A stretch of DNA of 56,852 bases, from positions 1 to 56,852 of IMG/VR virus record IMGVR_UViG_3300044673_000155; one strand, given 5' to 3'. Positions 25,922 through 33,111 of the stretch are shown piece after piece. Origin of the DNA: a virus. The notes beneath the pieces were generated by a model that had not been told where the DNA came from, made no database searches, and worked only from the letters and a program-made list of their open reading frames with translations. The number at the start of each line of letters is the position of its first letter. Within the stretch, counting starts at the first letter, position 1. The position numbers were made by a program, and so were the translations under genes.

Positions 25922-26692
25922 ATGAGTCTGCCAATTATCAGAAATTTCCCTGTTGAACTGACTGAAGCCGAGCTCATAGAGCGCGGGGAGGAAATGTCAA
26001 AGTGCGTCATGAATGTCGTGTCGCTGAAGATAGAGCGGAGCGGCCTGAATAAGAAAATCAAGCCCCTTGAAATCCGGACGGAAGAACTCGCCGGCATCAT
26101 CGAGTCAGGCATTGAACACCGCGACATCGAATGTGTGTGGCAATACGACTGGAGAACGAACTTGCGCCATTTGATCAGGACCGACACCGGGGAGGTCATC
26201 GACACGTCTATCATTCCTCCGGATAAAAAGCAGATGGATATGTTCACTTACGACCTGGCTGCGGAGGAAATCGGGATGTTCGCCGGCTGTCCCGAGGATC
26301 CGGCCGGATGTCCTCATGTCAAAGTCGGCAACGCTTGTGCTCCGATACTGTGCGGCAAGAATCTTGCCCCCTTGCAGAGAGTCACCGTAGTTTGCCGGCA
26401 CCCCGAGGACCAGCGCGTAATTGAAAGCAACGCAGTGTCGTGCGGGGTGTGTAAAACGGTCCTGGAAGTATCGGAGGTAACACGCCAGTTGCAGCCCGAA
26501 GAAGCAGAAGAGCAGAAGTGTTGCCAGCCGTTCCACCTCGATACGAGCGTGAAGTCTGAAGTGCGCTTCACTTACTGCCGGGTATGCGGCCGGCTCCATC
26601 GGAAAGCATTGCTTGATCAGACACCCATTAAGATTGTCGAAGTCCTCCCGGGCGAAAAGGTCGACCTTGAGACCATCAAGGGGGCAGCATGA
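25922..26692 (+). CDS. Hypothetical Cys-rich early protein, 256 aa
   Basis: ATG 25922 follows GGAGG. The N-terminal third is a charged helical region (VELTEAELIERGEEM, then KIERSGLNKKIK) resembling small phage proteins near recombination genes. The middle is Cys-rich (CPEDPAGCP, CAPILCGK, CGVCKTV, CCQPFH, YCRVCGRLH), so several zinc-binding sites are likely. The fused, multi-finger second half is unusual. It ends in ATGA overlap with rusA. Function unknown. Confidence 0.55.
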   Translation: MSLPIIRNFPVELTEAELIERGEEMSKCVMNVVSLKIERSGLNKKIKPLEIRTEELAGIIESGIEHRDIECVWQYDWRTNLRHLIRTDTGEVIDTSIIPPDKKQMDMFTYDLAAEEIGMFAGCPEDPAGCPHVKVGNACAPILCGKNLAPLQRVTVVCRHPEDQRVIESNAVSCGVCKTVLEVSEVTRQLQPEEAEEQKCCQPFHLDTSVKSEVRFTYCRVCGRLHRKALLDQTPIKIVEVLPGEKVDLETIKGAA

Positions 26693-27135
26693 AACCGGTA
26701 TTGTCATTTTTCGTACCGGGGGAACCGGTACCAAAAGGCAGCGGCCGCGCTGTCACGAACCGCCATACCGGGAAAGCGCACGTTATTCAGGACAACAGGG
26801 AACGGCAAAAGCCGTGGGCGTCCAAAATCTCTTACGCTGCAGCACAGGCGATGGGGCCGTTGACTCCGTTCAAAGGCGCGATCCGATTGGAACTCTATTT
26901 CGTCATGCCGCGGCCGAAGAGTCATTTCGGGACGGGTAAAAATGCCGACAAACTGAAGGCTAGTTCGCCAACGCATCACACGATCAAACCGGACCTGGAC
27001 AAGTTGATCCGGTGTGTAAAGGACGCGCTTACCCGAGAAGTGTGGCTGGATGATTCCCAGGTTGTGACAATCGGTTATGCCAGCAAGGTTTACGGAGATA
27101 AGCCCGGGGTCTCCATCGTGGTAGGTGAAATATGA
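26689..27135 (+). CDS. rusA: RusA-type Holliday junction resolvase, 148 aa
   Basis: ATG 26689 overlaps the upstream stop. Family features: an N-terminal strand LSFFVPGEPVPKGSGR, then KPDLDKLIRCVKDAL (residues 100-114) and VWLDDSQV (118-125), with acidic residues Asp102, Asp104, Asp112 and Asp122 for metal-dependent cleavage. It resolves recombination junctions made by the RecE/RecT-like system and trims branched replication products. The end overlaps the next gene. Confidence 0.88.
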   Translation: MKPVLSFFVPGEPVPKGSGRAVTNRHTGKAHVIQDNRERQKPWASKISYAAAQAMGPLTPFKGAIRLELYFVMPRPKSHFGTGKNADKLKASSPTHHTIKPDLDKLIRCVKDALTREVWLDDSQVVTIGYASKVYGDKPGVSIVVGEI

Positions 27136-27554
27136 GCCAGATACCGAAACCTATCATCCCCCACCCCTGCGTGATCTGCAAAGAGATGCTGATAAAAATG
27201 GAGAGGGAAAGCAACGCGAGATTCAACGCACGGAAGACTTGCGATCCATCCACGGGCAGAGGCTGCAGGGACGACCGGAAGCGCCAGGCGGCCGCCATGG
27301 GTGGCAAGAACCGCAGGAAGGAAAAAGAAATGTCAGCCTGTCAGGCGAAGAAGCAGCCTCCCCGGGTAAAAAGCGAGCGTGTGCCAGTCAAACCATTGGA
27401 CTTATCCCCGGCGCAGTTGCGGGCACGGAGCCTTGAACTCCATCACACCGTTGTTTACCGGCCAATATGCCTGAGAGACCTTGGGGCACAGTTACCGCAA
27501 GGGGCCATCGCCAAGTACATTACTGGCGAAGAGGCCAGGCAGATATATCGATAA
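27132..27554 (+). CDS. Hypothetical protein with zinc-binding Cys pairs, 140 aa, stop codon inside attC-like site
   Basis: ATG 27132 overlaps the rusA stop. An N-terminal CVIC pair and CDPSTGRGC could bind zinc; a basic linker follows, then a C-terminal segment (LRDLGAQLPQGAIAKYITGEEARQIY) that looks like a helix-turn-helix. Its TAA lies in the first box of the first attC-like element (27549), as for the cassette genes that follow. The C-terminus may therefore have been redefined by cassette insertion. Confidence 0.6.
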   Translation: MSQIPKPIIPHPCVICKEMLIKMERESNARFNARKTCDPSTGRGCRDDRKRQAAAMGGKNRRKEKEMSACQAKKQPPRVKSERVPVKPLDLSPAQLRARSLELHHTVVYRPICLRDLGAQLPQGAIAKYITGEEARQIYR

Positions 27555-27608
27555 CGGCTGGCGTTTGACCCGTCCGGCTTCTTGGTCGGGTCGGAACGCT
27601 GGTTATAT
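27549..27608 (+). repeat. attC-like site 1
   Basis: R'' box CGATAAC (27549-27555, containing the upstream stop) and R' box GTTATAT (27602-27608) pair through ATAAC/GTTAT. Inner complementary arms GCGTT/AACGC and GACCCG/CGGGTC enclose the loop. A GGAGG and start codon follow. This is the layout of an integron 59-base element. Confidence 0.75.
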
Positions 27609-27624
27609 TTCGTAGGAGGAAATT

Positions 27625-27927
27625 ATGACAAAAAATGAAGCAATCCAGAAAGCCGCTAGACTCGAAAAAGATATTGAACAACTTCGGGTACAACTCGCCG
27701 GTTGCGGAGTTGCGGCAATGCAGAACACGGAGAGAACAATCAAGGCTAGAGCGAAGGAAGGCGACTACGGTTACAGCGCCTCTTACTCCGATGTATGCAA
27801 AGCCGTGGACAGGGAAATGCGTTACCGTGAGGCGCTAAAAGACATTGCTGTTGCAGGCGAAAGCGGCAGTAACTTTCCGCAAGATGGCCGAATGTACGAT
27901 ATTGCCAAAGCTGCATTAGAAATATAA
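27625..27927 (+). CDS. Cassette gene: hypothetical protein, 100 aa
   Basis: ATG 27625 follows TAGGAGG placed just after attC-like site 1. The stop is inside the R'' box of site 2, so gene plus site form one compact cassette. The protein starts with a coiled-coil helix (RLEKDIEQLRVQLA), then a stretch GDYGYSASYSDVC and a helical end. No known domain. Confidence 0.7.
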   Translation: MTKNEAIQKAARLEKDIEQLRVQLAGCGVAAMQNTERTIKARAKEGDYGYSASYSDVCKAVDREMRYREALKDIAVAGESGSNFPQDGRMYDIAKAALEI

Positions 27928-27978
27928 CGGCTTGAGTACAGCGGCAGGTTTATCGTCCGCTGCTACGTTTGGTTATCT
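27922..27978 (+). repeat. attC-like site 2
   Basis: R'' ATATAAC (27922-27928) and R' GTTATCT (27972-27978). Inner arms GTA/TAC and CAGCGG/CCGCTG pair with one extrahelical base, as in attC sites. The sequence TAACGGCTTGAGTACAGC is nearly identical to the start of site 32671. Confidence 0.85.
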
Positions 27979-28004
27979 CTCGCTGTAGAATCTAGGAGGA
28001 ATAG

Positions 28005-28487
28005 ATGCACCAAAATCAATTACCACCAGAGGACAACAAATTTCACCAAGGCAACGGTGATGACGGGAAGCATTATTGGCTGACACCGCCTGAACTGATG
28101 GCGGATCTCGAGGCAGAATTTAACTTTGACTTTGACCCCTGTCCGTTTCCGAAACCGGATGATTTCGACGGTCTGACGTGCGAATGGGGGCAGAGCAACT
28201 ATGTAAATCCTCCATTTGGATCCATCATGCACAACGGCAAAAAGAAAGGCCCGACTGCCTGGATGCGGAAAGCTATCGAAGAGAACAAAAAGGGCAAGCG
28301 GGTTGTGATCGTGTACCCCGTTGACAAATGGGTGCTGATGATGATGGCCGCAATCGGAGCAGAAAAGGTGCGGAACCTTGGAGACGTTCGTTGGTGTGCC
28401 ACGGAGGACGGATCTCGAGGCAAAGGAACCGGCAGACACATAGCGGCTTTTATTTTGGATCCACCGGAAGTGTCGGAAGAGAGATAA
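28005..28487 (+). CDS. Cassette gene: phage N6-adenine DNA methyltransferase (Dam-type), 160 aa
   Basis: ATG 28005 follows TAGGAGG. The protein has the phage Dam family pattern: WLTPPELMADL near residue 25, FDFDPC (41-46), and the catalytic NPPF (68-71), plus a C-terminal GKGTGRHIAAF. It methylates adenine in DNA, protecting phage DNA or altering regulation. It follows site 2; its stop lies in a partial attC-like box (28482). It is independent of the methyltransferase domain in the giant protein. Confidence 0.85.
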   Translation: MHQNQLPPEDNKFHQGNGDDGKHYWLTPPELMADLEAEFNFDFDPCPFPKPDDFDGLTCEWGQSNYVNPPFGSIMHNGKKKGPTAWMRKAIEENKKGKRVVIVYPVDKWVLMMMAAIGAEKVRNLGDVRWCATEDGSRGKGTGRHIAAFILDPPEVSEER

Positions 28488-28513
28488 CTACTGATTATGT
28501 AGCAAGGTTGCGG
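28482..28513 (+). repeat. Partial attC-like site 3 (R'' box plus short hairpin)
   Basis: R'' AGATAAC (28482-28488) contains the Dam-gene stop, as in the full sites, but no matching GTTRRRY partner is found. The following CTACTGATTATGTAG is a short hairpin. The block ATAACTACTGATTRTGYAG recurs at 35995. This may be a truncated or recombined site. Confidence 0.45.
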
Positions 28514-28536
28514 CTTAATACAAAAGGAGGTGTGTC

Positions 28537-28656
28537 ATGGGAAGTCGTTGGAATCACAAACATAACTATCCAAATCTCACTGATAATATCCTCTTCAAAC
28601 CACGCAACAAAGATGAAGTGTTGGCGGCACTAGCGCATATCTACAAACATGCGTGA
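28537..28656 (+). CDS. Small hypothetical ORF, 39 aa
   Basis: ATG 28537 is preceded by AAAGGAGG and the frame ends at TGA 28654-28656. The peptide (N-terminal MGSRWNHKHNYPNL; ending AALAHIYKHA) matches nothing I know. It ends exactly where the recombinase relic begins in the same frame, so it may be the 5' part of a gene broken by rearrangement. Confidence 0.4.
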   Translation: MGSRWNHKHNYPNLTDNILFKPRNKDEVLAALAHIYKHA

Positions 28657-28866
28657 CCTCACAACCTGCGCCATACGTTCGCTACTCACCTCTTGGAACG
28701 AGGTGTCGACGTCAAGATGGTGCAGGAATTGATGGGCCACAAGGATCTGAAAACTACGCAGGAGTATTTTCACGTCGCAAAAACTAGATTCAAGGGCATA
28801 GTTTCGCCTGCAGATGCGCTTTATGAGGATAATCACGTATGTCCTCATTGTGGTGGATTGCTGTGA
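28657..28866 (+). pseudogene. Relic of a tyrosine recombinase, integron-integrase-like C-terminus
   Basis: No start codon is available; the frame directly continues after a TGA. The 69 residues hold the catalytic end of a tyrosine recombinase: [12 protein letters not shown] (HxxR box), [19 protein letters not shown] (second His and nucleophile Tyr), then GIVSPADAL. IntI integrases end with GVRSPxDxL after the tyrosine, so the resemblance is to integron integrases, although other XerD-like recombinases end with KSPLD. It terminates in a small zinc knuckle, CPHC. Lying among attC-like sites, it may be the remains of the enzyme that built the array. Confidence 0.75.
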
Positions 28867-28882
28867 TTCAAGGAGAGGATAA

Positions 28883-29737
28883 ATGAACGTAGACATTCGC
28901 ATATCCGTATCGTTCAAAGGTCATCGGAAACGCCAAAAGTTGAAGCTCATGCTTGGAGAGGATGGCACAGGGTATTTGCTAGACCTGTGGATAGCTACTG
29001 CCATGGAGCGGCCGGACGGAAATCTGTCTGGTCTGGATGATATGGATATCGCTCTTATGGCGGGATGGGCTAACGATCCTTCAACGTTCGTTACAACGCT
29101 CGTTAAACTGTCGTTGCTCGACGTTGACGAAGAAGGTAATTACCATCTGCATGACTGGTCTACGCATAACGGTTACGCTTCATCTGCTGCTGATAGATCA
29201 GATAAATCACGGTTTTCAAGGATGGCTAGGACGCATCCACATGTATACTCCGAACTGAAAAGACAAGGAATATCGAGTATTTCAACGGAAGAATACAAAC
29301 GTTTAACGACCGTTGAACGACCGTTAACGAATCGTTTAAGCCCATCTCCATCTCCATCTCCATCTCCATCTCCATCTCCATCTATAACGGTAGGAATAAA
29401 TAACACTGAAAAGGCCATCAGGGAAATGATCGAAGAAAAGCGCCAATTCATTCGTGAAAATTACAAAATGGATGACAAGGCAATAAACATCGAGATGGAG
29501 GAAATCGTGGTTAAAACAAGGTCTCGACCACCAGGTCCCGACGTTTGGCTTTTCATCAGCCGATGGTTCAAAAACAGTGCGGAGATAAAAAATGAATGTG
29601 CCGGTAACTCAAGAAATATCAGAAGAAATACTTCAGGGGCAACTACGGCTAGAAACGGCTCGCCTTCGTTTACAGATTCCAAAACCGAGGCGTTCTGTAA
29701 ACGATCAGCAGATCGAAAGCAAACCGAAAACATGTAG
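28883..29737 (+). CDS. Putative phage replication initiator (O-like), 284 aa
   Basis: ATG 28883 follows AGGAGAGG. The N-terminal 110 residues (GYLLDLWIATAMERPDGNL, then LVKLSLLDVDEEGNYHLHDW) have the winged-helix pattern of phage replication-organiser proteins. A Ser-Pro hexanucleotide repeat follows (residues about 154-168). The C-terminal helical part ends in a stretch overlapping the helicase-loader gene for 146 bases in another frame. Together with that loader it should open the phage origin and recruit the host helicase. The repeated linker may also mark the replication origin, as in lambda O, but this is only analogy. Confidence 0.65.
   Translation: MNVDIRISVSFKGHRKRQKLKLMLGEDGTGYLLDLWIATAMERPDGNLSGLDDMDIALMAGWANDPSTFVTTLVKLSLLDVDEEGNYHLHDWSTHNGYASSAADRSDKSRFSRMARTHPHVYSELKRQGISSISTEEYKRLTTVERPLTNRLSPSPSPSPSPSPSPSITVGINNTEKAIREMIEEKRQFIRENYKMDDKAINIEMEEIVVKTRSRPPGPDVWLFISRWFKNSAEIKNECAGNSRNIRRNTSGATTARNGSPSFTDSKTEAFCKRSADRKQTENM
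29342..29383 (+). repeat. Seven tandem CCATCT hexamers
   Basis: CCATCT is repeated seven times without interruption inside the replication initiator gene and encodes a Ser-Pro linker. The 6-base unit keeps the frame, so expansion or contraction changes linker length rather than switching the gene off. Confidence 0.95.
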
Positions 29738-30479
29738 TTTCTGCGGAGAACTTTTGAGGCCGCTGTCAGTTGGAGAGATAGTAAGTAGCATTTCCCTTCC
29801 GTGTAGGTGCCCTGAAGCATTGCAATTTGCTGATGATCAATATCGCATCCAGGAGCAACAGGACAAGCAGTCAGAACAAGAGGCACAGCGGCGTAATGTC
29901 TCTAACCGAATAACCGCACTATTCAACCAAGCACAGATGCCAACCAGATTTCAGAAGCGGACTTTTGCTAGTTTCGAAGTGAACAATAAGACGCACGTTG
30001 TCCGTGAAGCGTTTGATATGGCAAGGTCCTACTCGCTGCCATCAACAACTGGACTCTTGTTTATGGGGCCTCCTGGCACTGGCAAAACCCATCTGGCGGC
30101 AGCAATTGCTAATAAGCACCTGCAGCAGGGACACTCGGTAATTTTCGGCACGGTACCAGGGATCCTTTCCCGGCTTAAAGCGACGTTCAGTGGAGGTAAA
30201 GAGACTGAAGCTGAACTGATGCACCTGTTCAAGCGTTGCGATTTATTGGTCTTGGATGATTTTGGAAAAGAAAAGGTTTCGGATTGGGTGGAAGAACAGG
30301 TCTATGAGCTCATTAATACTCGGTACGAGTGGGAACTCCCGGTCATTGTAACGGCAAACGTTGGTTTTGAGTCTATTGAGACACGGTACCGGTGGAGCGG
30401 TCAGGCTATTGTATCCAGGCTCACGGAGATGTGCCGAGGGATTATCATGGATGGTGAAGATCAAAGGGGGCAGATGTGA
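29592..30479 (+). CDS. DnaC-like AAA+ helicase loader, 295 aa
   Basis: ATG 29592 follows GGAG. An N-terminal zinc finger (CSFC at 48-51, CRC at 71-73) precedes a charged helix. The AAA+ domain has Walker A GPPGTGKT (159-166), Walker B LLVLDDFG (Asp222, Asp223) and a sensor-1 region VIVTANV. Relatives (DnaC, lambda P-like, DnaI) load the host replicative helicase onto phage DNA. The first 48 codons overlap the initiator gene. The stop overlaps the next GTG. Confidence 0.88.
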   Translation: MNVPVTQEISEEILQGQLRLETARLRLQIPKPRRSVNDQQIESKPKTCSFCGELLRPLSVGEIVSSISLPCRCPEALQFADDQYRIQEQQDKQSEQEAQRRNVSNRITALFNQAQMPTRFQKRTFASFEVNNKTHVVREAFDMARSYSLPSTTGLLFMGPPGTGKTHLAAAIANKHLQQGHSVIFGTVPGILSRLKATFSGGKETEAELMHLFKRCDLLVLDDFGKEKVSDWVEEQVYELINTRYEWELPVIVTANVGFESIETRYRWSGQAIVSRLTEMCRGIIMDGEDQRGQM

Positions 30480-30799
30480 TTTTTAATTTCCCGGCAACAA
30501 TTTATGTTGAGACTACCACGGTGGACGGGCAACTATCCCACGCCTTGTCAGAAGTCATTGAAGCACAGGCAGAAGCAGAGGCATGTCGCCAACTGGACTG
30601 TGACCGAGAAGCCATGGACGCATTGCATTCACTGGAAACTTATTTCCGCAAGAGGATCAACGAAAGCGGAGAGCAGTACGTTGACGACATCATCACCTGG
30701 GTGGAACTGAAAAACAGAGTAAGGGGCTATTACCCGGTTGACGTCCAGTTGAAAAATATTCAACAGCCCTCCTCCTTGCCTTCAGGCGTGGAGAACTGA
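30476..30799 (+). CDS. Hypothetical replication-module protein, 107 aa
   Basis: GTG 30476 overlaps the loader's TGA, with AGGGGG upstream. The sequence is helical and acidic in its first half (LSEVIEAQAEAEACRQLDCD), then VDDIITWVELKNRVRGYY. It sits between the helicase loader and a YbcO-like nuclease. I do not recognise a family. Confidence 0.6.
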   Translation: MIFNFPATIYVETTTVDGQLSHALSEVIEAQAEAEACRQLDCDREAMDALHSLETYFRKRINESGEQYVDDIITWVELKNRVRGYYPVDVQLKNIQQPSSLPSGVEN

Positions 30800-30802
30800 C
30801 AC

Positions 30803-31171
30803 ATGAACGATGTCGGACAAGCGCCGGGGGGAAGAAAACCAATCCTAGGGCAAATTTCGCGTTCTGAGTTTCGCGGTTCGTTTTGGAAAGAAAAGCCTGA
30901 ACGTGATGAAAAGTACCTGGCCTGGATTCGGACCTTGCCATGCCTTGAGTGCATGTGTCCTGCAGAGGTCAACGGGGAGAAGATGATCGACGCCCACCAC
31001 ATCGAGACCGGAGGGACTGCAACGAAATGCTCTGATTACCTCACGGTCCCGCTTTGTCGAGCAACGGCCAGGGGATGTCATGCAAAGGCCGACAAGCGCA
31101 AGGAGAGCGCGAGATTGTATCGAGATGCAGCTGAAAGACTTCATAAACTCTGGAGTAGCATAACAGCCTGA
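30803..31171 (+). CDS. YbcO/DUF968-like HNH-type nuclease, 122 aa
   Basis: ATG 30803 has GGAG upstream. Cys47, Cys50 and Cys52 (CLECMC), then DAHHIETG (His65, His66) and CRATARGCHAKAD (Cys85, Cys92, His93) form the zinc and active-site pattern of the DUF968/YbcO recombination nucleases, found in lambdoid phages near replication genes. It probably cuts branched or double-stranded DNA. A short inverted repeat, AGCCTGATGGCT, follows but is not an attC site. Confidence 0.75.
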   Translation: MNDVGQAPGGRKPILGQISRSEFRGSFWKEKPERDEKYLAWIRTLPCLECMCPAEVNGEKMIDAHHIETGGTATKCSDYLTVPLCRATARGCHAKADKRKESARLYRDAAERLHKLWSSITA

Positions 31172-31191
31172 TGGCTAAGGAGAGAGGATTA

Positions 31192-31974
31192 ATGGACCTG
31201 TCAGAGATATTGGAAAAAGAACTACTGGAAGGGCGTTTCTGGACGCACAGTAAGGCACTTGTGGAGGGATGCACGAAAGTCTCCCCAGGCTGTCAAAACT
31301 GCTGGAGCGAGGCAATGCAGATGCGCTTCAATGGCGGCAAACCGTTTGACGGAACTATCGTTGAACGTCCTGAACGCCTGTTGGATATCATGCCAAAAAA
31401 CTTTTACAGCAAGCGGAGGCCCCGCGTCTGGACATACTGGAACGATCTTTTCCATCCTGGAGTGTCGGACAAAATGCGGGACAGTTTGCACCGGCTCATA
31501 GGTCACGGTCCCGACTATCACATTATCTGCACGAAACGGCCGGAAGAGGTTGTCAAGTATTGGCAAAGACAGCACGGAGCGGGGAACCTGTTGATAAGGC
31601 GCGAGAAGCTGATTTATCTGGTGACGATGGAGAATCAGCAGCAGGCAGACCAGCGAGCACCGGAAGCCGTGAAACTGGCCCGTATGGGTTGGAAAGTGGG
31701 GGCGCTAGTTGAGCCGATGCTTGGGCCGGTGGATTTGGGATACTGGCCAAAGTTCTGTAACACTCACGATTTTGACGGCGGTTTCTGCGTCGATTGTCCT
31801 GACCAGCAGCCGGTGTTTTCCTGGATCATATGCGGCCCCGAGAATGGCAAGGGCAAGCGTCCCTTTGATGGCGCATGGGCAATGCGGCTGCAAGCACAGG
31901 CGAAGGCGGGGCATGTACCGTTTTTTTACAAGGCCGGTTTGCTAAACGGAAAGCGGTACATCGAGACACCATAA
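31192..31974 (+). CDS. DUF5131 (phage Gp37/Gp68) family protein, 260 aa
   Basis: ATG 31192 follows AAGGAGAGAGG; an in-frame ATG at 31171 lacks a binding site. Near the N-terminus GCTKVSPGCQNCWSEAM gives three cysteines (27, 34, 37), and further motifs WNDLFHPG and FFYKAG follow. The family is widespread in phages; the three-Cys patch suggests an iron-sulfur cluster, possibly radical-SAM-like, but the activity is unknown. The stop is inside attC-like site 4. Confidence 0.8.
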   Translation: MDLSEILEKELLEGRFWTHSKALVEGCTKVSPGCQNCWSEAMQMRFNGGKPFDGTIVERPERLLDIMPKNFYSKRRPRVWTYWNDLFHPGVSDKMRDSLHRLIGHGPDYHIICTKRPEEVVKYWQRQHGAGNLLIRREKLIYLVTMENQQQADQRAPEAVKLARMGWKVGALVEPMLGPVDLGYWPKFCNTHDFDGGFCVDCPDQQPVFSWIICGPENGKGKRPFDGAWAMRLQAQAKAGHVPFFYKAGLLNGKRYIETP

Positions 31975-32029
31975 CGGCTACCGCTTGACGCGGGAGCGCT
32001 GCGAATCGCAGTCCGAGCGGTGGTTATAG
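31969..32029 (+). repeat. attC-like site 4
   Basis: R'' CCATAAC (31969-31975, contains the DUF5131 stop) and R' GTTATAG (32023-32029). Inner arms ACCGCT/AGCGGT, with a terminal stem CTGCG/CGCAG. The outer GGCTA and TAGCC extend the symmetry. Confidence 0.8.
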
Positions 32030-32052
32030 CCTCAGCGCCACCGCTTTACGAC

Positions 32053-32076
32053 AAAAAAAGCCCCCTAATTGGGGGC
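32053..32076 (-). terminator. Terminator of the reversed cassette operon
   Basis: GCCCCC (32060-32065) pairs with GGGGGC (32071-32076); seven A precede it on the plus strand, i.e. seven U after the hairpin on the leftward transcript. It overlaps the stop codon of the leftward HTH gene. Confidence 0.8.
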
Positions 32077-32274
32077 CGGAGAGTTGGATGGATGCAGCTG
32101 GCTGTACATATCGAGCCATGAAAACGCGATGGGCGGGGGGCGGCGGCTCCGCGTTGTTCCCTCAGATTCCCATCCCTGCCAGGTATCGTAGGGGGTCCCG
32201 GAGAGCCGGGAGCATTCAGCTATGGAAAGGCCCGTCTTGCGACGGGCTTCCCGGAGATCGGCGGCGGTTTTCAT
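32065..32274 (-). CDS. Cassette gene: small XRE-type HTH protein, 69 aa
   Basis: The minus-strand ATG at 32274 overlaps the upstream TGA (ATGA). The helix-turn-helix is clear: LREARRKTGLSIAECSRLSG followed by TPYDTWQGWESEG and the end AFSWLDMY. The protein at 33111 is a clear paralogue (shared SGTPY-TW, RRPP-IAFSWL). It is the second gene of a two-gene leftward operon with its own promoter and terminator, resembling an antitoxin or autoregulator. The toxin-antitoxin idea is inference. Confidence 0.75.
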   Translation of the reverse strand: MKTAADLREARRKTGLSIAECSRLSGTPYDTWQGWESEGTTRSRRPPPIAFSWLDMYSQLHPSNSPAPN

Positions 32275-32531
32275 TTTTCCCACTCCACATTCTGCGAGGG
32301 GTTGAAGCTGAGGCGGGGGTAAGGGCCGTCAAATTCGGGGTTGTGACTTCGGCGGAGATATTTGCGAATAGCGGTTTTGATTCTGCGGAGGGACTGAAAA
32401 CCACTTTCGCAGGAGATCTGGCTGTTGGAAGAAACGCCGATGAACAGGTAACAGCCGCTGTCGTTGGTGCGGAAGGTGTGCTCAATTTTTTCTCCGTTGG
32501 CCTTGATTTCTACTACGTCGATCCGTTTCAT
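32271..32531 (-). CDS. Cassette gene: hypothetical partner of HTH protein, 86 aa
   Basis: The minus-strand start ATG at 32531 follows AGGAGGG; an upstream Met at 32624 precedes the promoter and is rejected. The product is basic, with an internal helix RRIKTAIRKYLRRS and a beta-type N-terminus. It overlaps the HTH gene by four bases. Its order (partner first, HTH second) matches the pair at 32854/33111, but the two partner proteins look unrelated. Possible toxin or effector; unproven. Confidence 0.65.
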   Translation of the reverse strand: MKRIDVVEIKANGEKIEHTFRTNDSGCYLFIGVSSNSQISCESGFQSLRRIKTAIRKYLRRSHNPEFDGPYPRLSFNPSQNVEWEK

Positions 32532-32570
32532 GATGTCCCTCCTAAGTCGTTGTGTGTTGCTGATGATTTG

Positions 32571-32623
32571 AGTATACGGGCATTGAACATGGATTGCAAG
32601 AAAAAAAATACGGGCATTGCACA
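32571..32623 (-). promoter_or_regulatory. Leftward promoter with 16-base direct-repeat operators
   Basis: On the minus strand TTGCAA (32594-32599) and TATACT (32571-32576) are 17 bases apart. Two copies of ATACGGGCATTGNACA (plus-strand 32574-32589 and 32608-32623, 15 of 16 identical) flank and overlap the -35/-10 spacer. They are likely operators for the HTH protein of the same operon. Confidence 0.65.
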
Positions 32624-32670
32624 TTTTTTTTGAAAAAAGTTTTGCGCCGGGAAAAGGTACGTCCGCGAGA

Positions 32671-32728
32671 CTATAACGGCTTGAGTACAGCAGCGGGCTT
32701 CATCGCCTGCTGCTACGTTTTGTTATGA
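32671..32728 (+). repeat. attC-like site 5
   Basis: R'' CTATAAC (32671-32677) and R' GTTATGA (32722-32728); arms CAGCAG/CTGCTG with GTA/TAC. It closes the cassette whose genes run leftward, yet points the same way as all other sites, as expected if orientation is set by the site and not by the gene. Confidence 0.85.
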
Positions 32729-32761
32729 TCCGCTTGCCACTGTTACCGGCACAAAATAAAA

Positions 32762-32813
32762 ATGCACAATGTGAAAATAAATGCTTGACTCTATGCACAA
32801 TGTGCATTATAGT
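32762..32813 (+). promoter_or_regulatory. Rightward promoter with palindromic operator
   Basis: TTGACT (32785-32790), 17-base spacer, TATAGT (32808-32813). The spacer is filled by the palindrome ATGCACAATGTGCAT (32793-32807); a second copy of ATGCACAATGTG lies upstream at 32762-32773. This is a strong, tightly controllable promoter for the operon at 32854, probably repressed by its HTH protein. Confidence 0.8.
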
Positions 32814-32853
32814 TAACTCAGATGGAAACAAAAACCACTGAGGAGAAAACAAA

Positions 32854-33111
32854 ATGAAAAAGATCACTTTGACAAACGATTTTCACAACACCGAAGCAAC
32901 CGTTATCCCGCAGCTTATCACGGAAGGCCGGAACAAGGGGCTTTACAAAATCAGCCGCAAAACAGCTCTTCGACTCCGTAGTAAACTTTGTGGCAACTCT
33001 GATTGCACCTGCGGCGGGAACTTTGGCGAGCGCGGCGGCGCATACCTCAATGTCGTGAATGAGGATTATGACCGCAACTACATCATTGATCTTGGCGGGA
33101 GCAACATATAA
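32854..33111 (+). CDS. Cassette gene: hypothetical partner of HTH protein, 85 aa
   Basis: ATG 32854 follows GAGGAG. The protein has KISRKTALRLRSKLCG, then CTCGG and an NVVNEDYDRNYIIDL end. The two Cys groups may bind a metal. The stop TAA overlaps the ATG of the HTH gene (TAATG). With its own promoter-operator the pair forms an autonomous unit inside one cassette. I recall similar small phage proteins, without known function. Confidence 0.7.
   Translation: MKKITLTNDFHNTEATVIPQLITEGRNKGLYKISRKTALRLRSKLCGNSDCTCGGNFGERGGAYLNVVNEDYDRNYIIDLGGSNI

Noticed and set aside
29342-29383. Phase-variable on/off repeat
   Set aside because: The unit is six bases, so length changes do not shift the frame.
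31158-31186. Possible attC-like site after the YbcO-like gene
   Set aside because: Only a short AGCC/GGCT stem; no second box.
32088-32633. Plus-strand ORF of 181 codons over the reversed cassette
   Set aside because: The minus-strand genes have promoter, binding sites and overlapping stop/start; the plus-strand product is not protein-like.
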